Assembly (NCBI RefSeq): GCF_014699075.1
Contig: NZ_JACXAB010000001.1
Span: forward strand, 62,001 to 126,000
Direction: 5' to 3'
Length of the DNA stretch: 64,000 nt
From: Microvirga sp.
Lineage (GTDB): Bacteria > Pseudomonadota > Alphaproteobacteria > Rhizobiales > Beijerinckiaceae
Positions 52,890 to 61,305 of the stretch are shown here, in pieces; the first letter of the stretch is position 1, and each line of letters starts with the position of its first letter. The position numbers were made by a program, and so were the translations under genes. The notes under the pieces are model-generated. The model did no database searches. It worked only from the letters and a program-made list of their open reading frames with translations, and had not been told where the DNA came from.

Positions 52890-54095
52890 TCATTCCCCAG
52901 AATTGAGCCCGGCCAGCCGCCTTCCATTCTCACTTTGAGGCTCTGTGGCCTTTTTTTGTGCATTGGCCGTCGCGCTGTCCTTAGACAGGATAGCTGCAAT
53001 CTTGTTGCCTGCCCAGTTCACAGCCGTTTGGAGCTTGCTGACGGCAGATCCGATCGAAGATCCGGAAAATGTATTGAACACCACGGATACGGGCTGGCCG
53101 ATCGTCGATGCTCCGAGCTCGCGGCCGGGGGCCAGTCTGACGATCAATCGTCCGGCGAGGGAAGGATCTTCGAAGGATGGCAGCCGCTCAATATTAGCTT
53201 CCCTTACGCGAGTTCCGTCAGCATATTCGATGACGGCATTGGCCCCTTTGTAGAACCGCAACGCCTGATCCTGCGGAATGCTGGCGGTGATGTAAGGATT
53301 ACTGGTCTTCTCCCGCAGAGTAAGGATCGGCGCTCCTTCCCGGACGAAGTTGGCAGTCCGGCTGTATCGGGCCTGAACCACGCAGTTGCAGGGACTGTCA
53401 ATGACGATGCTGTTGCCCTGCGTGCCTTGGATTGTGAGGAGCGGCTCACCAGCTTTGACCTCGTTTCCGGCAGCCATGAAAGTGAGTTGTCCGTTCGATG
53501 GAGCGGGCACGGTGACGAGGTCGGCTGTGATCTGGGCCGACTGTGCCGGGATCAGGTAGAAACGGTCGAACAGGCTCGTCCCGACAAAGCCCAGAAGTAG
53601 CAAAGTCGCCGCGCCGATGCCGATATAGCCTGCTGCGCTTCGTCCCCGATGGGCAAGGTTGGCCATGATGCCCTTGGGCTGAGGCCGTGGAGGAACCTCC
53701 CGGGTTTTCCCCTCGTTGCGCCGAGCGACGACATCCAGCACGTCTCCTGCCTCCACGACCTCCCCGGCAAGATATGCGTCGAGGATGAATCGCAGGAGGC
53801 TATGCTGACGTGGAGAGACATCGATAAAGCGAAGGCCGATTCTGTTGTGCTCGTCTGCGACGTAACGAACTTCCGCATTGATGGGCAGGGTCAGTTCATA
53901 ACCGCTGAACGGAAAGGCGAGCGTCAGATCGAGCACCTGGCCCAGTTTGGCGTCAAGCGAGCCGGTCCGAAGTCCCAGACCGCCGACCGAAATATCGACG
54001 ACCGCGAGCTGCGCTCCATTGTGAATGCATTTCACGGGCAAGCGGTACCGAGGATGCTGCCTTTGAACCTCGGCCTCATGCGTAATTTTCGACAT
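52890..54095 (-). CDS. alg44: alginate copolymerase Alg44, PilZ c-di-GMP receptor
   Basis: A 401-residue membrane protein. An N-terminal PilZ domain has R12-x-x-x-R16 ('RQHPR') and D34-x-S36-x-x-G39 ('DISVGG'), the residues that bind c-di-GMP. A single helix follows at about 155-178, then a periplasmic part resembling membrane-fusion proteins ('VPAPSNGQLTFMAAGNEVKAGEPLLTI'). This is the architecture of Alg44, which must bind c-di-GMP for Alg8 to polymerise. The ATG at 54095 has GGAG 10 bases upstream; TTG 54110 is in frame. It lies between alg8 and algA, as in Pseudomonas alg8-alg44. Confidence 0.9.
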   Translation of the reverse strand: MSKITHEAEVQRQHPRYRLPVKCIHNGAQLAVVDISVGGLGLRTGSLDAKLGQVLDLTLAFPFSGYELTLPINAEVRYVADEHNRIGLRFIDVSPRQHSLLRFILDAYLAGEVVEAGDVLDVVARRNEGKTREVPPRPQPKGIMANLAHRGRSAAGYIGIGAATLLLLGFVGTSLFDRFYLIPAQSAQITADLVTVPAPSNGQLTFMAAGNEVKAGEPLLTIQGTQGNSIVIDSPCNCVVQARYSRTANFVREGAPILTLREKTSNPYITASIPQDQALRFYKGANAVIEYADGTRVREANIERLPSFEDPSLAGRLIVRLAPGRELGASTIGQPVSVVFNTFSGSSIGSAVSKLQTAVNWAGNKIAAILSKDSATANAQKKATEPQSENGRRLAGLNSGE

Positions 54096-54125
54096 TGGTA
54101 CGGTCTCCAAGCGGCAACGCTGTCA

Positions 54126-55667
54126 TCAAGGAAGGAAGAACATGGGGTTTGGCGTTGGAAGGAGGTTCATTCCCCAGGCCAAAACCGATACGAAGGCGAT
54201 AAGCGCGACACTATGCATGTACGCCGACATGAAGTTGCTTGCGATCAGGGGGCGCTTTGCCACATTCGCAGATGTCGTCTTCTGTCGTGTCCATTTCTGA
54301 CGGTCGAGGCGGAACGTCACGTGGACCTTGATCAGCGATCCGAAGATCTGATTGAAGTAGAGAAGGAAAGGATAGAAAACCGACACTCTTGGGCGAGACG
54401 CCAGGAGAGACAGGGTCAGGATGTAGCGGGTGGTCAGGATCCAGAGCGCATACAGAAGGAGTGCGTATCCGCTGATGAAGATCCCGGCCAGAAGTGCAAC
54501 GAAGAAGCCGACGAGAGAGGTCCACATCGACAGACGCTGATCGAGGATGGACCACCACGTGAACAGACCGATCCTCCAAGGCCCGAGAGCAAGAGCCCTC
54601 GAATTCGTACGCAGCATGTTGCCGAACCACCGCACCATCAGCATGGCTGCAGCCGAGACGAAGTTCTCCGATGGCGGATCCTCCACCGTCAGAACGGAGA
54701 CGTCCGGTACGTAGAGCATCTTGTAGCCATTCCGAAGCAGCCAGAACCAGCTCGACTTGTCGTCCCCGGTGAGGAACTTGAATCGGCCGAGGCGCCAATG
54801 ATCGACGTAGTCGAGCTCCACTTGGCGGATGAATTCCGGATTGCACACGATGCTTGCGCGGAACATCGACATGCGGCCGGTCAAGGTCAGGACCCGCTCA
54901 GACAGGCCGACCGATGACATCAGAGTATGCCGTTGCGCAAACCGCAGAGCGTACCACTCCTGGAAGATGCGACTGCCGCGGACTTCGCTCGTCTCGTCAG
55001 TTGTTAGCGCACCCACCATCGGATCCAGCTGAAAGAAGCCGACGCATTTCTGCACGAGATCGCGCGGAACGATGCTGTCGCCGTCTATCACGGCAACCAC
55101 ATCATCAGGAGCTGGAGCGCGGCGAGCGACGGCCCTGAAGCCGTAAGCGAGAGCATCCCGCTTGCCCGTCCCGGCGATCCTGACGATAACCAGATCAACC
55201 CTGTCCTGATGACCGCAGATTGCCTGATAGAGGCTCTTGATGAGCCGCTGATCACCAGCCTCGACGATCGATGCAACCACTGTGGCCTTTCCGGGCGCAG
55301 CCAACGCAGCCTCAAAGGCTGCTCTGTAGACGCGCGTAGTCACCGCGCTGTCGATCCGAAACGTCGTCACGAGGAGAAACGTATTCGGAGGATCGTGCTT
55401 GACTGCCTCATCGGCAGCCTTCCGCTGGCGGGGAAAGACCGACTTGCGGAAAATGAGCGCACGGACGAAGTGCAGCATGCCCCATCCGTAGCGCCACATG
55501 GCCAGTATTCCGATGGCTCCGATCACACCGGCTCCGACAGAGACATAAGCTCCAGGCGGAAGCGCGGCGGCAAAAGCCGCCACGGCAACCACGTAGAGAA
55601 TATGCGCCCCAATCGACTCCGAGAGACGGATACTGCCGTTACCAGCAGATTCCCTGATAGAAGTCAC
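54126..55667 (-). CDS. alg8: alginate polymerase, family 2 glycosyltransferase Alg8
   Basis: A 513-residue inner-membrane protein (Pseudomonas Alg8 is 494). Two N-terminal helices precede a GT2 domain with 'VIDGDSIVPRD' (DxD), 'FLTGDDKSSWFWLL' and 'TVEDPPSENF', then 'RWFGNMLRTN' and four or more C-terminal helices. It polymerises GDP-mannuronate and pushes the chain through the membrane with Alg44. The GTG start at 55667 has AAGGTG 5 bases upstream and overlaps algD by 29 bases; the longer frame to 55802 is a shadow of algD. Confidence 0.9.
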   Translation of the reverse strand: MTSIRESAGNGSIRLSESIGAHILYVVAVAAFAAALPPGAYVSVGAGVIGAIGILAMWRYGWGMLHFVRALIFRKSVFPRQRKAADEAVKHDPPNTFLLVTTFRIDSAVTTRVYRAAFEAALAAPGKATVVASIVEAGDQRLIKSLYQAICGHQDRVDLVIVRIAGTGKRDALAYGFRAVARRAPAPDDVVAVIDGDSIVPRDLVQKCVGFFQLDPMVGALTTDETSEVRGSRIFQEWYALRFAQRHTLMSSVGLSERVLTLTGRMSMFRASIVCNPEFIRQVELDYVDHWRLGRFKFLTGDDKSSWFWLLRNGYKMLYVPDVSVLTVEDPPSENFVSAAAMLMVRWFGNMLRTNSRALALGPWRIGLFTWWSILDQRLSMWTSLVGFFVALLAGIFISGYALLLYALWILTTRYILTLSLLASRPRVSVFYPFLLYFNQIFGSLIKVHVTFRLDRQKWTRQKTTSANVAKRPLIASNFMSAYMHSVALIAFVSVLAWGMNLLPTPNPMFFLP

Positions 55668-56949
55668 CTGAGCACCTTGCTTGGTCGATACGAACGAGAT
55701 CGATGAGGGGCCGGTCATCCTGCACGACATCCAGGAGGCGCTTGGCTTCGTCACGATTCCCGAGGACGAACACCTCAGCGTGATCCACCACCTCGTTAAC
55801 ATCGGCCGTCAGCAGAGACGTCAGATGGGGAAGGTGCGCTTTCACGAACTGAAGGTTCGCGCCGGTCAGCTTGGAGACCTGAATGTTCGGATCATAGATA
55901 CGGATGTCGTATCCGCGGCCATAAAGGCGCTCTGCAAGCTCCACCAGCGGACTCTCGCGCAGATCGTCGGTTTCGGGCTTGAAGCTCAAGCCGATGATGC
56001 CGATCCGACGCTTGCCCGTTGCGGCAACCATCGAGTATGCGCGCCGCAGCTGCTCTTCGTTCGCATCCATCGTCGCGTCGAGGATAGGCGTGGGAACGTC
56101 CAGCTTCCGGGCAGCGAATCGCAGAGCCCGCAGGTCCTTCGGCAGGCAAGACCCACCGAAAGCAAAGCCGGGCTTGAGATAGGCCTTGGAAATGTTGAGC
56201 CGATTGTCCGCGCAGAGCACGTCCATCACGGCATGACCATCGATGCCTGCTTCCTTGCAGATATTGCCGATTTCATTGGCAAAGCTGATCTTGAGGGCAT
56301 GCCAAGCATTGTTGGTGTACTTCACCGCTTCGGCAGTTCGGATGGAAACAACCCTAGGCTCGACCTTGAAAATCTTGTGGATCTCAAGCAGACGATCAAC
56401 AGTCGCCTGATCATGACGTCCGAAGATGATGGCGCCCGGATCGTAGTAGTCACTAATGGCGGTGCTTTCCCGCAGGAACTCCGGGTAATATGCAACGCCG
56501 AAGCCTACGCCGGCCTGACGGCCGGAAGCGCGCTCAAGAGCAGGCAGAACGATGCTTTCCATTGTGCCTGGCAAGATCGTGGAGCGCATGACGACTGAAT
56601 GGAAGGAGTTTTTCTCCCGGATCGCCGCGCCGATCTGCTCAGCGGCGGCGCTGACATAGGTAGTATCGAGGGAGCCGTTTGAACGTGAGGGTGTTCCAAC
56701 GCAAACGAACGACAGATCCGTGCCATTGACAGCTTCGCGAACGTCGCTGGTTGCCATGAGGCGCCGGCTGCGGATTCCGCTTTGTATCATCTCTCCTAAG
56801 CCTGGCTCTACGATCGGGCTGATACCCTCGTTGAGAGGCCCCACTTTCTGGGGGTTTGGATCGACTGCAATGACGTGATGGCCGTCATTGGCCAAGCACG
56901 CCGATGAGACCGCTCCGACATAGCCAATCCCAAAGACACTAATTTGCAT
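55639..56949 (-). CDS. algD: GDP-mannose 6-dehydrogenase
   Basis: A 436-residue enzyme, exactly the length of Pseudomonas AlgD. 'MQISVFGIGYVGAVSSACLA' is the NAD-binding start; 'AEAVKYTNNAWHALKISFANEIG' the central helix; 'FAFGGSCLPKDLRAL' holds the catalytic Cys at position 268, the same number as in Pseudomonas. It oxidises GDP-mannose to GDP-mannuronate, the committed step. It is the first gene of the operon; the ATG at 56949 is preferred over an upstream frame start at 57015. Related UDP-glucose dehydrogenases are similar, but with the alg8/alg44/algA/algG/algL neighbours GDP-mannose is the likely substrate. Confidence 0.92.
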   Translation of the reverse strand: MQISVFGIGYVGAVSSACLANDGHHVIAVDPNPQKVGPLNEGISPIVEPGLGEMIQSGIRSRRLMATSDVREAVNGTDLSFVCVGTPSRSNGSLDTTYVSAAAEQIGAAIREKNSFHSVVMRSTILPGTMESIVLPALERASGRQAGVGFGVAYYPEFLRESTAISDYYDPGAIIFGRHDQATVDRLLEIHKIFKVEPRVVSIRTAEAVKYTNNAWHALKISFANEIGNICKEAGIDGHAVMDVLCADNRLNISKAYLKPGFAFGGSCLPKDLRALRFAARKLDVPTPILDATMDANEEQLRRAYSMVAATGKRRIGIIGLSFKPETDDLRESPLVELAERLYGRGYDIRIYDPNIQVSKLTGANLQFVKAHLPHLTSLLTADVNEVVDHAEVFVLGNRDEAKRLLDVVQDDRPLIDLVRIDQARCSGDFYQGICW

Positions 56950-57754
56950 CAGGCTGTTCCTACCGACTAACAGTGGAATCGAGGCGCCAAAAGAATTGCG
57001 CCGGGTGTAGCCCAATAAATACTCCTGCTTTACTCAAAAGCTCTTCACTATTTCGGCTGGAGAGATACCCCCAACGGGTTAAGTAGAGAACTACTCCCAT
57101 CAATAGATCATGCTTAACTCATAAGAGTAACTGCACCCACTTGATTATCTTGCTGCACTGCACACCGGCAGTTTTCTAGATTTTTTACTTCGGATCAACT
57201 TGTAAAATAAGCCAAATGCAGCGATTAGCCACGTATTCAGGATATGATCCTGAGGCGCTCTCTACCCCAATTAACAAGGCAAAAAGTGGCGAGTGTGAGT
57301 TTCTTCTTTCCGATAACCCATGTGACGAACAGCACCGTTCTCAGGATGCATGCCTCATTCAAATGCACAGGGATAAGAATTCGATTGGGCGTAACCGCGT
57401 TAAGCCGGAGACTTCTCTGTATTGCTGCATGCTGGATTTATTTAAATGATATAGCAATTAGCCCATTCGAGTGAGGTCCCGATTCTTGGCATTCGAGCCT
57501 TGGCACTTGCCCGGCACAAGCGAGAGGCGCTAAGCGCGGGGACGCGAGCTAGGCAGCACGTCTTCACCCCTGCATCGTGATTTTCTGCATTGTCAGTGGG
57601 GACAGAAGAAGATTTCACATAAAAGCCGAAATCCTCGCGCAAGCGCCTTCCGGTAATACAATCGAAAGTGCGGTCATATAGAACGTCCAGTCATAATCGA
57701 AATTCCAGTAAGAAACGCTCAAACAATAAGTCATAAGAGCTTGGGGCATCATGA
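56950..57754. other. 805-base divergent control region between algD and the PL7 lyase
   Basis: AT-rich relative to the genes. It must hold the promoter of the whole alginate operon and that of the lyase. Near 57078-57117 there are short inverted motifs: GTTAAG...CTTAAC and AGTAG-agaa-CTACT (57082-57095), candidates for regulator sites. A 77-codon frame (57216-57449) and others exist but have no recognisable product. No AlgU-type or EcfG-type promoter could be made out. Confidence 0.55.
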
Positions 57755-58969
57755 ATGGCTTTGTATTCGTCATTCTCACCGGGCCGTAATTTCAATCTAA
57801 CTGACTGGAAAATAACTCTTCCAACAGACCGGAATGGCACTTTCTCAGGCACCGCCGGTGAGGTGAAGAACCTCAGCGGCTATGTGAATGCGAATTACTT
57901 CTACACGGCATCTGACGGCGCCATGGTCTTCAAAGCGCCTGTGGGAGGCGCAACGACGAGCGGCTCACGATATGCCCGCTCTGAGCTTCGGGAGATGAAA
58001 GGTTCGGAACGGGCAGCATGGACCATCGCTGGAGGTGGTTCCATGAAGGCCACCCTCGAGGTCGACCAAGCTCCGATCCTCTTCAATGGCGCGAAGGGGC
58101 GCGTCGTTGTCGGCCAAGTTCATGGACAGGATGAAGAGCTCGTCCGCCTCTACTGGGAAAGAGATACCCTCTATTTCGTCAATGATATTGCCGGTGCCAC
58201 AGGCCAGGAGACGAAGTTTGCTTTGATCAACAAGGCTGGTTCGAAGCCTGATGTCGCCCTCAACGAGCGATTCAGCTATTCGATCGATGTCACAACGGAC
58301 CGTGTGAAAGTGACGGTCTCAGCCGACGGCCAGACCTATTCGGCGATGGATCATATCAATCAGGCATGGAGAAGCGATGCCTTCTACTTCAAGGCAGGTA
58401 CATATCTTGGAGTGAACGAAACGCAGGGGAGTGGCTATGGGCAGACCTCCTTCTACAATCTGAAGGTCAGCCACCCCGTCAAAGCGTCTCAGGCAGCGTT
58501 CAAACTGAATGGGCTTCCATCCACGTCGAAAACCTATGCCGGCACCAGCATGGGCGACAAGCTCACAGGATCGAGCGGCAATGACAGGATCGAGGGCAAA
58601 GGCGGCAACGACATGATCTGGGGAAAGAGCGGGAACGACATCCTCGTCGGATCGTCCGGCAAGGATTCCTTCACGTTCGACACGAAGCTCAAAGCCAGCA
58701 ACATCGACGTCATTCTGAACTTTAGCTCCAAAGACGACACGATCCGCCTCAACGACAATGTGTTTACGAAGCTCCACTCTGGAAGATTGGCGCCGGAAAG
58801 CTTTGTTGTTGGATCCAAGGCATTGGATGCACAGGATCGGATCATCTACAACAACAAGACAGGCGGCCTGTTCTATGACCCCGATGGATCGGGGCAAGCC
58901 CGTGCCATCCAGTTTGCCAAGGTCGATGCAGGCTTGAAGCTGACGGCAGCCGACTTCCTGGTCATTTAG
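57755..58969 (+). CDS. secreted PL7 alginate lyase with RTX calcium-binding repeats
   Basis: A 404-residue protein. The PL7 beta-jelly-roll domain (about 10-240) has the three family blocks 'RSELRE' (R75-E80), 'QVH' (Q121-H123) and 'YFKAGTYLG' (Y211-G219), which supply catalytic Arg, Gln, His and Tyr. A QVH form is often linked to preference for mannuronate-rich or mixed polymer. From about 265 come RTX repeats ('GSSGNDRIEGKGGNDMIWG', 'SGNDILVGSSGKDSF') and a C-terminal domain. There is no signal peptide, as expected for type I secretion. No transporter for it is nearby. It should cut the same polymer that the divergent operon makes, outside the cell. Confidence 0.9.
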   Translation: MALYSSFSPGRNFNLTDWKITLPTDRNGTFSGTAGEVKNLSGYVNANYFYTASDGAMVFKAPVGGATTSGSRYARSELREMKGSERAAWTIAGGGSMKATLEVDQAPILFNGAKGRVVVGQVHGQDEELVRLYWERDTLYFVNDIAGATGQETKFALINKAGSKPDVALNERFSYSIDVTTDRVKVTVSADGQTYSAMDHINQAWRSDAFYFKAGTYLGVNETQGSGYGQTSFYNLKVSHPVKASQAAFKLNGLPSTSKTYAGTSMGDKLTGSSGNDRIEGKGGNDMIWGKSGNDILVGSSGKDSFTFDTKLKASNIDVILNFSSKDDTIRLNDNVFTKLHSGRLAPESFVVGSKALDAQDRIIYNNKTGGLFYDPDGSGQARAIQFAKVDAGLKLTAADFLVI

Positions 58970-59192
58970 TGTGAAGACGCTCTAACCCGGGCTTCCCCAT
59001 AGATTTCTGTTCCTTGTCAGCTGACAAATGACAGCGTGCAACTTCTCACCCGAAAGAGGTAGGCGGCTGATCTTTCGGCTCGTGATCCCCTCAGTGGCGC
59101 CCACATCGGCGATTTACGAACTCCTTACAGCTAAGCTGACGTCCTATTGCCACGATTGATGGTGAGAAAATCCCCTAACCAAGGGGATATGC

Positions 59193-59693
59193 ATGATTTC
59201 TCGTCTTCTTCTTGCCTGCGCGGCTGCGGCCTGGGCCATGCCTGCCGCTGCAACGGATCGCACGACGATCAATTCGCTTGTTGCGCAGCACGCCAGGACC
59301 TACGGCGTTCCGGAGGCTCTGGTTCACAGGGTCATCAGAAGAGAAAGCAATTACAATCCACGAGCATTGAGCAAAGGCAATTTCGGCTTGATGCAGATCC
59401 GCTATGCAACAGCCCGTGGCATGGGATACCGGGGAAGCCCATCGGGGCTGCTCGACACCAACACCAATCTCACTTACGCAGTCCCATATCTCGCCAATGC
59501 GTATAAAGTTGCAGGCGGCAACTCTGACCGGGCGGTCGCCCTCTACGCAGGCGGCTACTATTACGTGGCCAAACGCAAGGGTCTGCTTCATGCGCTGGGC
59601 ACGGCTGTTGCCGATCCAGTCTCGACTGGCTCCATCTCGGCAACCAGAAGCACCTCGCCCTCTTCGGCATTCACATCTGCCAACGCTCAGTGA
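59193..59693 (+). CDS. lytic transglycosylase (SLT domain)
   Basis: A 166-residue secreted protein with a signal peptide to 'AMPAAATD' and AAGGGG before the ATG. The SLT fold shows 'VHRVIRRESNYNPRALSKGNFGLMQI', with the catalytic Glu in 'RRESNYN', then 'ATARGMGY' and 'AVPYLANAYKVAGGN'. It cleaves peptidoglycan glycan strands. The C-terminal 30 residues are Ser/Thr-rich and probably loose. Such small enzymes often open the wall for secretion systems; a link to the neighbouring lyase is only positional. Confidence 0.88.
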   Translation: MISRLLLACAAAAWAMPAAATDRTTINSLVAQHARTYGVPEALVHRVIRRESNYNPRALSKGNFGLMQIRYATARGMGYRGSPSGLLDTNTNLTYAVPYLANAYKVAGGNSDRAVALYAGGYYYVAKRKGLLHALGTAVADPVSTGSISATRSTSPSSAFTSANAQ

Positions 59694-59729
59694 CGTTGCC
59701 GGACGAGGCAACCACTGGCCCTACCATTC

Positions 59730-59758
59730 GACGCTCGGCTCCTTCCAAGCCGAGCGTC
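59730..59758. terminator. stem-loop between convergent genes
   Basis: GACGCTCGGCT and AGCCGAGCGTC form a perfect 11-base stem with a 7-base loop, 36 bases after the transglycosylase stop and 26 bases beyond the end of the rhodanese gene. It can act on both strands; no long T-run. Confidence 0.65.
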
Positions 59759-59784
59759 CTCATATTCAAGGCTCATCCTGCCAA

Positions 59785-60165
59785 TCAGGCCGGCTCGGTT
59801 TCGATCCCTGCTTCGGACAGATCCTTGAAACCGCCGATGTTGAACACCGCCGTATAGCCCATGTCCTGCAGGGTCTTGCCCGCCAAGGCGGAGCGCCCAC
59901 CAGAGGCGCAATGCAGGAGAATGGTTTTATCCTTCTGAAATGCCGGATTGTGATACTGGCTTTCCGGGTCGGCCCGAAATTCCAGCATGCCGCGGGAGAC
60001 ATTGACCGCCCCTTTGAGCTTACCGCTTTGCTGAACCTCCGTCGGATCACGCACATCGACCACGAGAACATCGCCGGAGCGCATCTTCTCGGAAGCTTCA
60101 TCGGGGGACAGCCGGGGCACTGAGGAGTTCGCTTCGGCCAGCAGATCCTTCACGTTCTTCGCCAT
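59785..60165 (-). CDS. rhodanese-domain sulfurtransferase
   Basis: A 126-residue single-domain rhodanese. 'VLVVDVRDPTEVQQSGKLKGAVNVSRG' is the N-terminal block and 'ILLHCASGGRSALAGKTL' holds the active-site Cys in a CxxGxR loop. It should carry persulfide sulfur or detoxify cyanide or sulfur species in the cytoplasm. The ATG at 60165 follows GGAGAGG. Confidence 0.9.
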   Translation of the reverse strand: MAKNVKDLLAEANSSVPRLSPDEASEKMRSGDVLVVDVRDPTEVQQSGKLKGAVNVSRGMLEFRADPESQYHNPAFQKDKTILLHCASGGRSALAGKTLQDMGYTAVFNIGGFKDLSEAGIETEPA

Positions 60166-60338
60166 GGTCCTCTCCACACAGAGTTCTGCCATTTGGCAGC
60201 CGAGCGAGGCTCTGCCTGAGGGTGTCATGTGTCAAGAAGGATGAGGTTCAGGCGTGTTGAGTTATCCCTTGGAGCCTCAATAGACCTCACGCGTTGACAG
60301 GAACCGGTGCACTTCCACATGCCTGAAAGGACCATGAC

Positions 60339-60599
60339 ATGCCACGTGAGGTAAGTGATGCGGAAGGCATCACGTGGACCTGCATTCAGGCTTTCGCCGG
60401 TCTCGGCAATGATCCCGAGAAAACAGATGCCGCGCGTGTCGATGGCGCGGGCGATCAGGTCCATGTGGTCTGCACACCATCGGGAGGCGCCAAGTCCGTG
60501 CGCATTGAATTGACAGTAGATTGGGAGACGAGCCTGTCCGATGACGACCTGCTGCAGGCCATCCGCTCGCAACTGGCTGAAGAGATGTCAGCATCTTAA
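60339..60599 (+). CDS. conserved small protein of unknown function (DUF1488-like)
   Basis: An 86-residue acidic protein behind AAAGGACC. 'GITWTCIQAFAGLG' and 'LSDDDLLQAIRSQLAEEM' are its notable parts. The arrangement is reminiscent of DUF1488 proteins, but the match from memory is weak. It precedes the exonuclease-like gene by 62 bases and may share its transcript. Confidence 0.55.
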   Translation: MPREVSDAEGITWTCIQAFAGLGNDPEKTDAARVDGAGDQVHVVCTPSGGAKSVRIELTVDWETSLSDDDLLQAIRSQLAEEMSAS

Positions 60600-60661
60600 G
60601 TCTAGCAGCAACTAAAGCAGGCCGCAGTGATGCGCGAAGGCAGGAGGACAACGGATCTGTA

Positions 60662-61252
60662 ATGCCCGATTTGCCAAAGCTCGCATTTCTCGACTTCGAA
60701 GCCTCCTCCCTGGGCAAACATGGATATCCCATCGAGGTGGCTTGGGTTCTCTCAAATGGCGAAGAGGAGAGCCATCTCATTCGGCCCGATCCGACCTGGA
60801 CCGACTGGGATCTCAAGGCAGAGACCATTCACGGGCTCTCGCGGGATCGGCTGTACGCCGAAGGAGCATCCGTGGCAGGTGTCGCACAACGGATGATGTC
60901 CGCTCTCGGAGGCTACGACCTTTATGCAACAGCGCCGTCATGGGATGGGAAATGGCTGAGCCGCCTGTTGCGGACAGCCGGGCTCCCACGGCATGCCCTG
61001 CGTCTGCAGGATACGGAAGCCGTTCATCGGCAAACCGTGCACGAGGTCTTGCGCGGAATGGGTGTGCCGGCTGACCTTCATGACGATTTCATGAACAAGG
61101 TCCTGTCCCAAGCTCAGAGAAAGGACGACGAACTCGGCCCCGCCGAGCACCGCGCCCTTGCCGATGCCCGACGCGAGCAGCGTCTCTGGCTCGACATTCG
61201 TCGTCGGACTCAGGAAATGGCTGCGCATGAACTCAGCCGAGCCTCTCCATAG
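60662..61252 (+). CDS. DEDD-type 3'-5' exonuclease-like protein
   Basis: A 196-residue protein. 'KLAFLDFEASSLGKHGYPIEVAWV' gives the DxE pair of motif I, 'HGLSRDRL' and 'YATAPSWDGKWLSRLL' lie where motif II is expected, and 'EHRALADARREQRLW' is an Exo III motif (HxxxxDA). These residues bind two metal ions in RNase T/DnaQ-like nucleases. Whether the natural substrate is DNA or RNA is not clear. AGGAGG precedes the ATG. Confidence 0.78.
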   Translation: MPDLPKLAFLDFEASSLGKHGYPIEVAWVLSNGEEESHLIRPDPTWTDWDLKAETIHGLSRDRLYAEGASVAGVAQRMMSALGGYDLYATAPSWDGKWLSRLLRTAGLPRHALRLQDTEAVHRQTVHEVLRGMGVPADLHDDFMNKVLSQAQRKDDELGPAEHRALADARREQRLWLDIRRRTQEMAAHELSRASP

Positions 61253-61305
61253 GGGCTGAGTTCCCTTGATGAGGCCTGACAGCAGCCTGTTGAATAGTGA
61301 TTGGT

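Noticed and set aside
53649..54917. Plus-strand frame of 422 codons opposite alg44 and alg8
   Set aside because: Shadow of two well-identified genes; no domain.
57216..57449. 77-codon plus-strand frame in the algD-lyase gap
   Set aside because: No recognisable family, no good ribosome site and atypical composition; treated as a chance frame in a control region.
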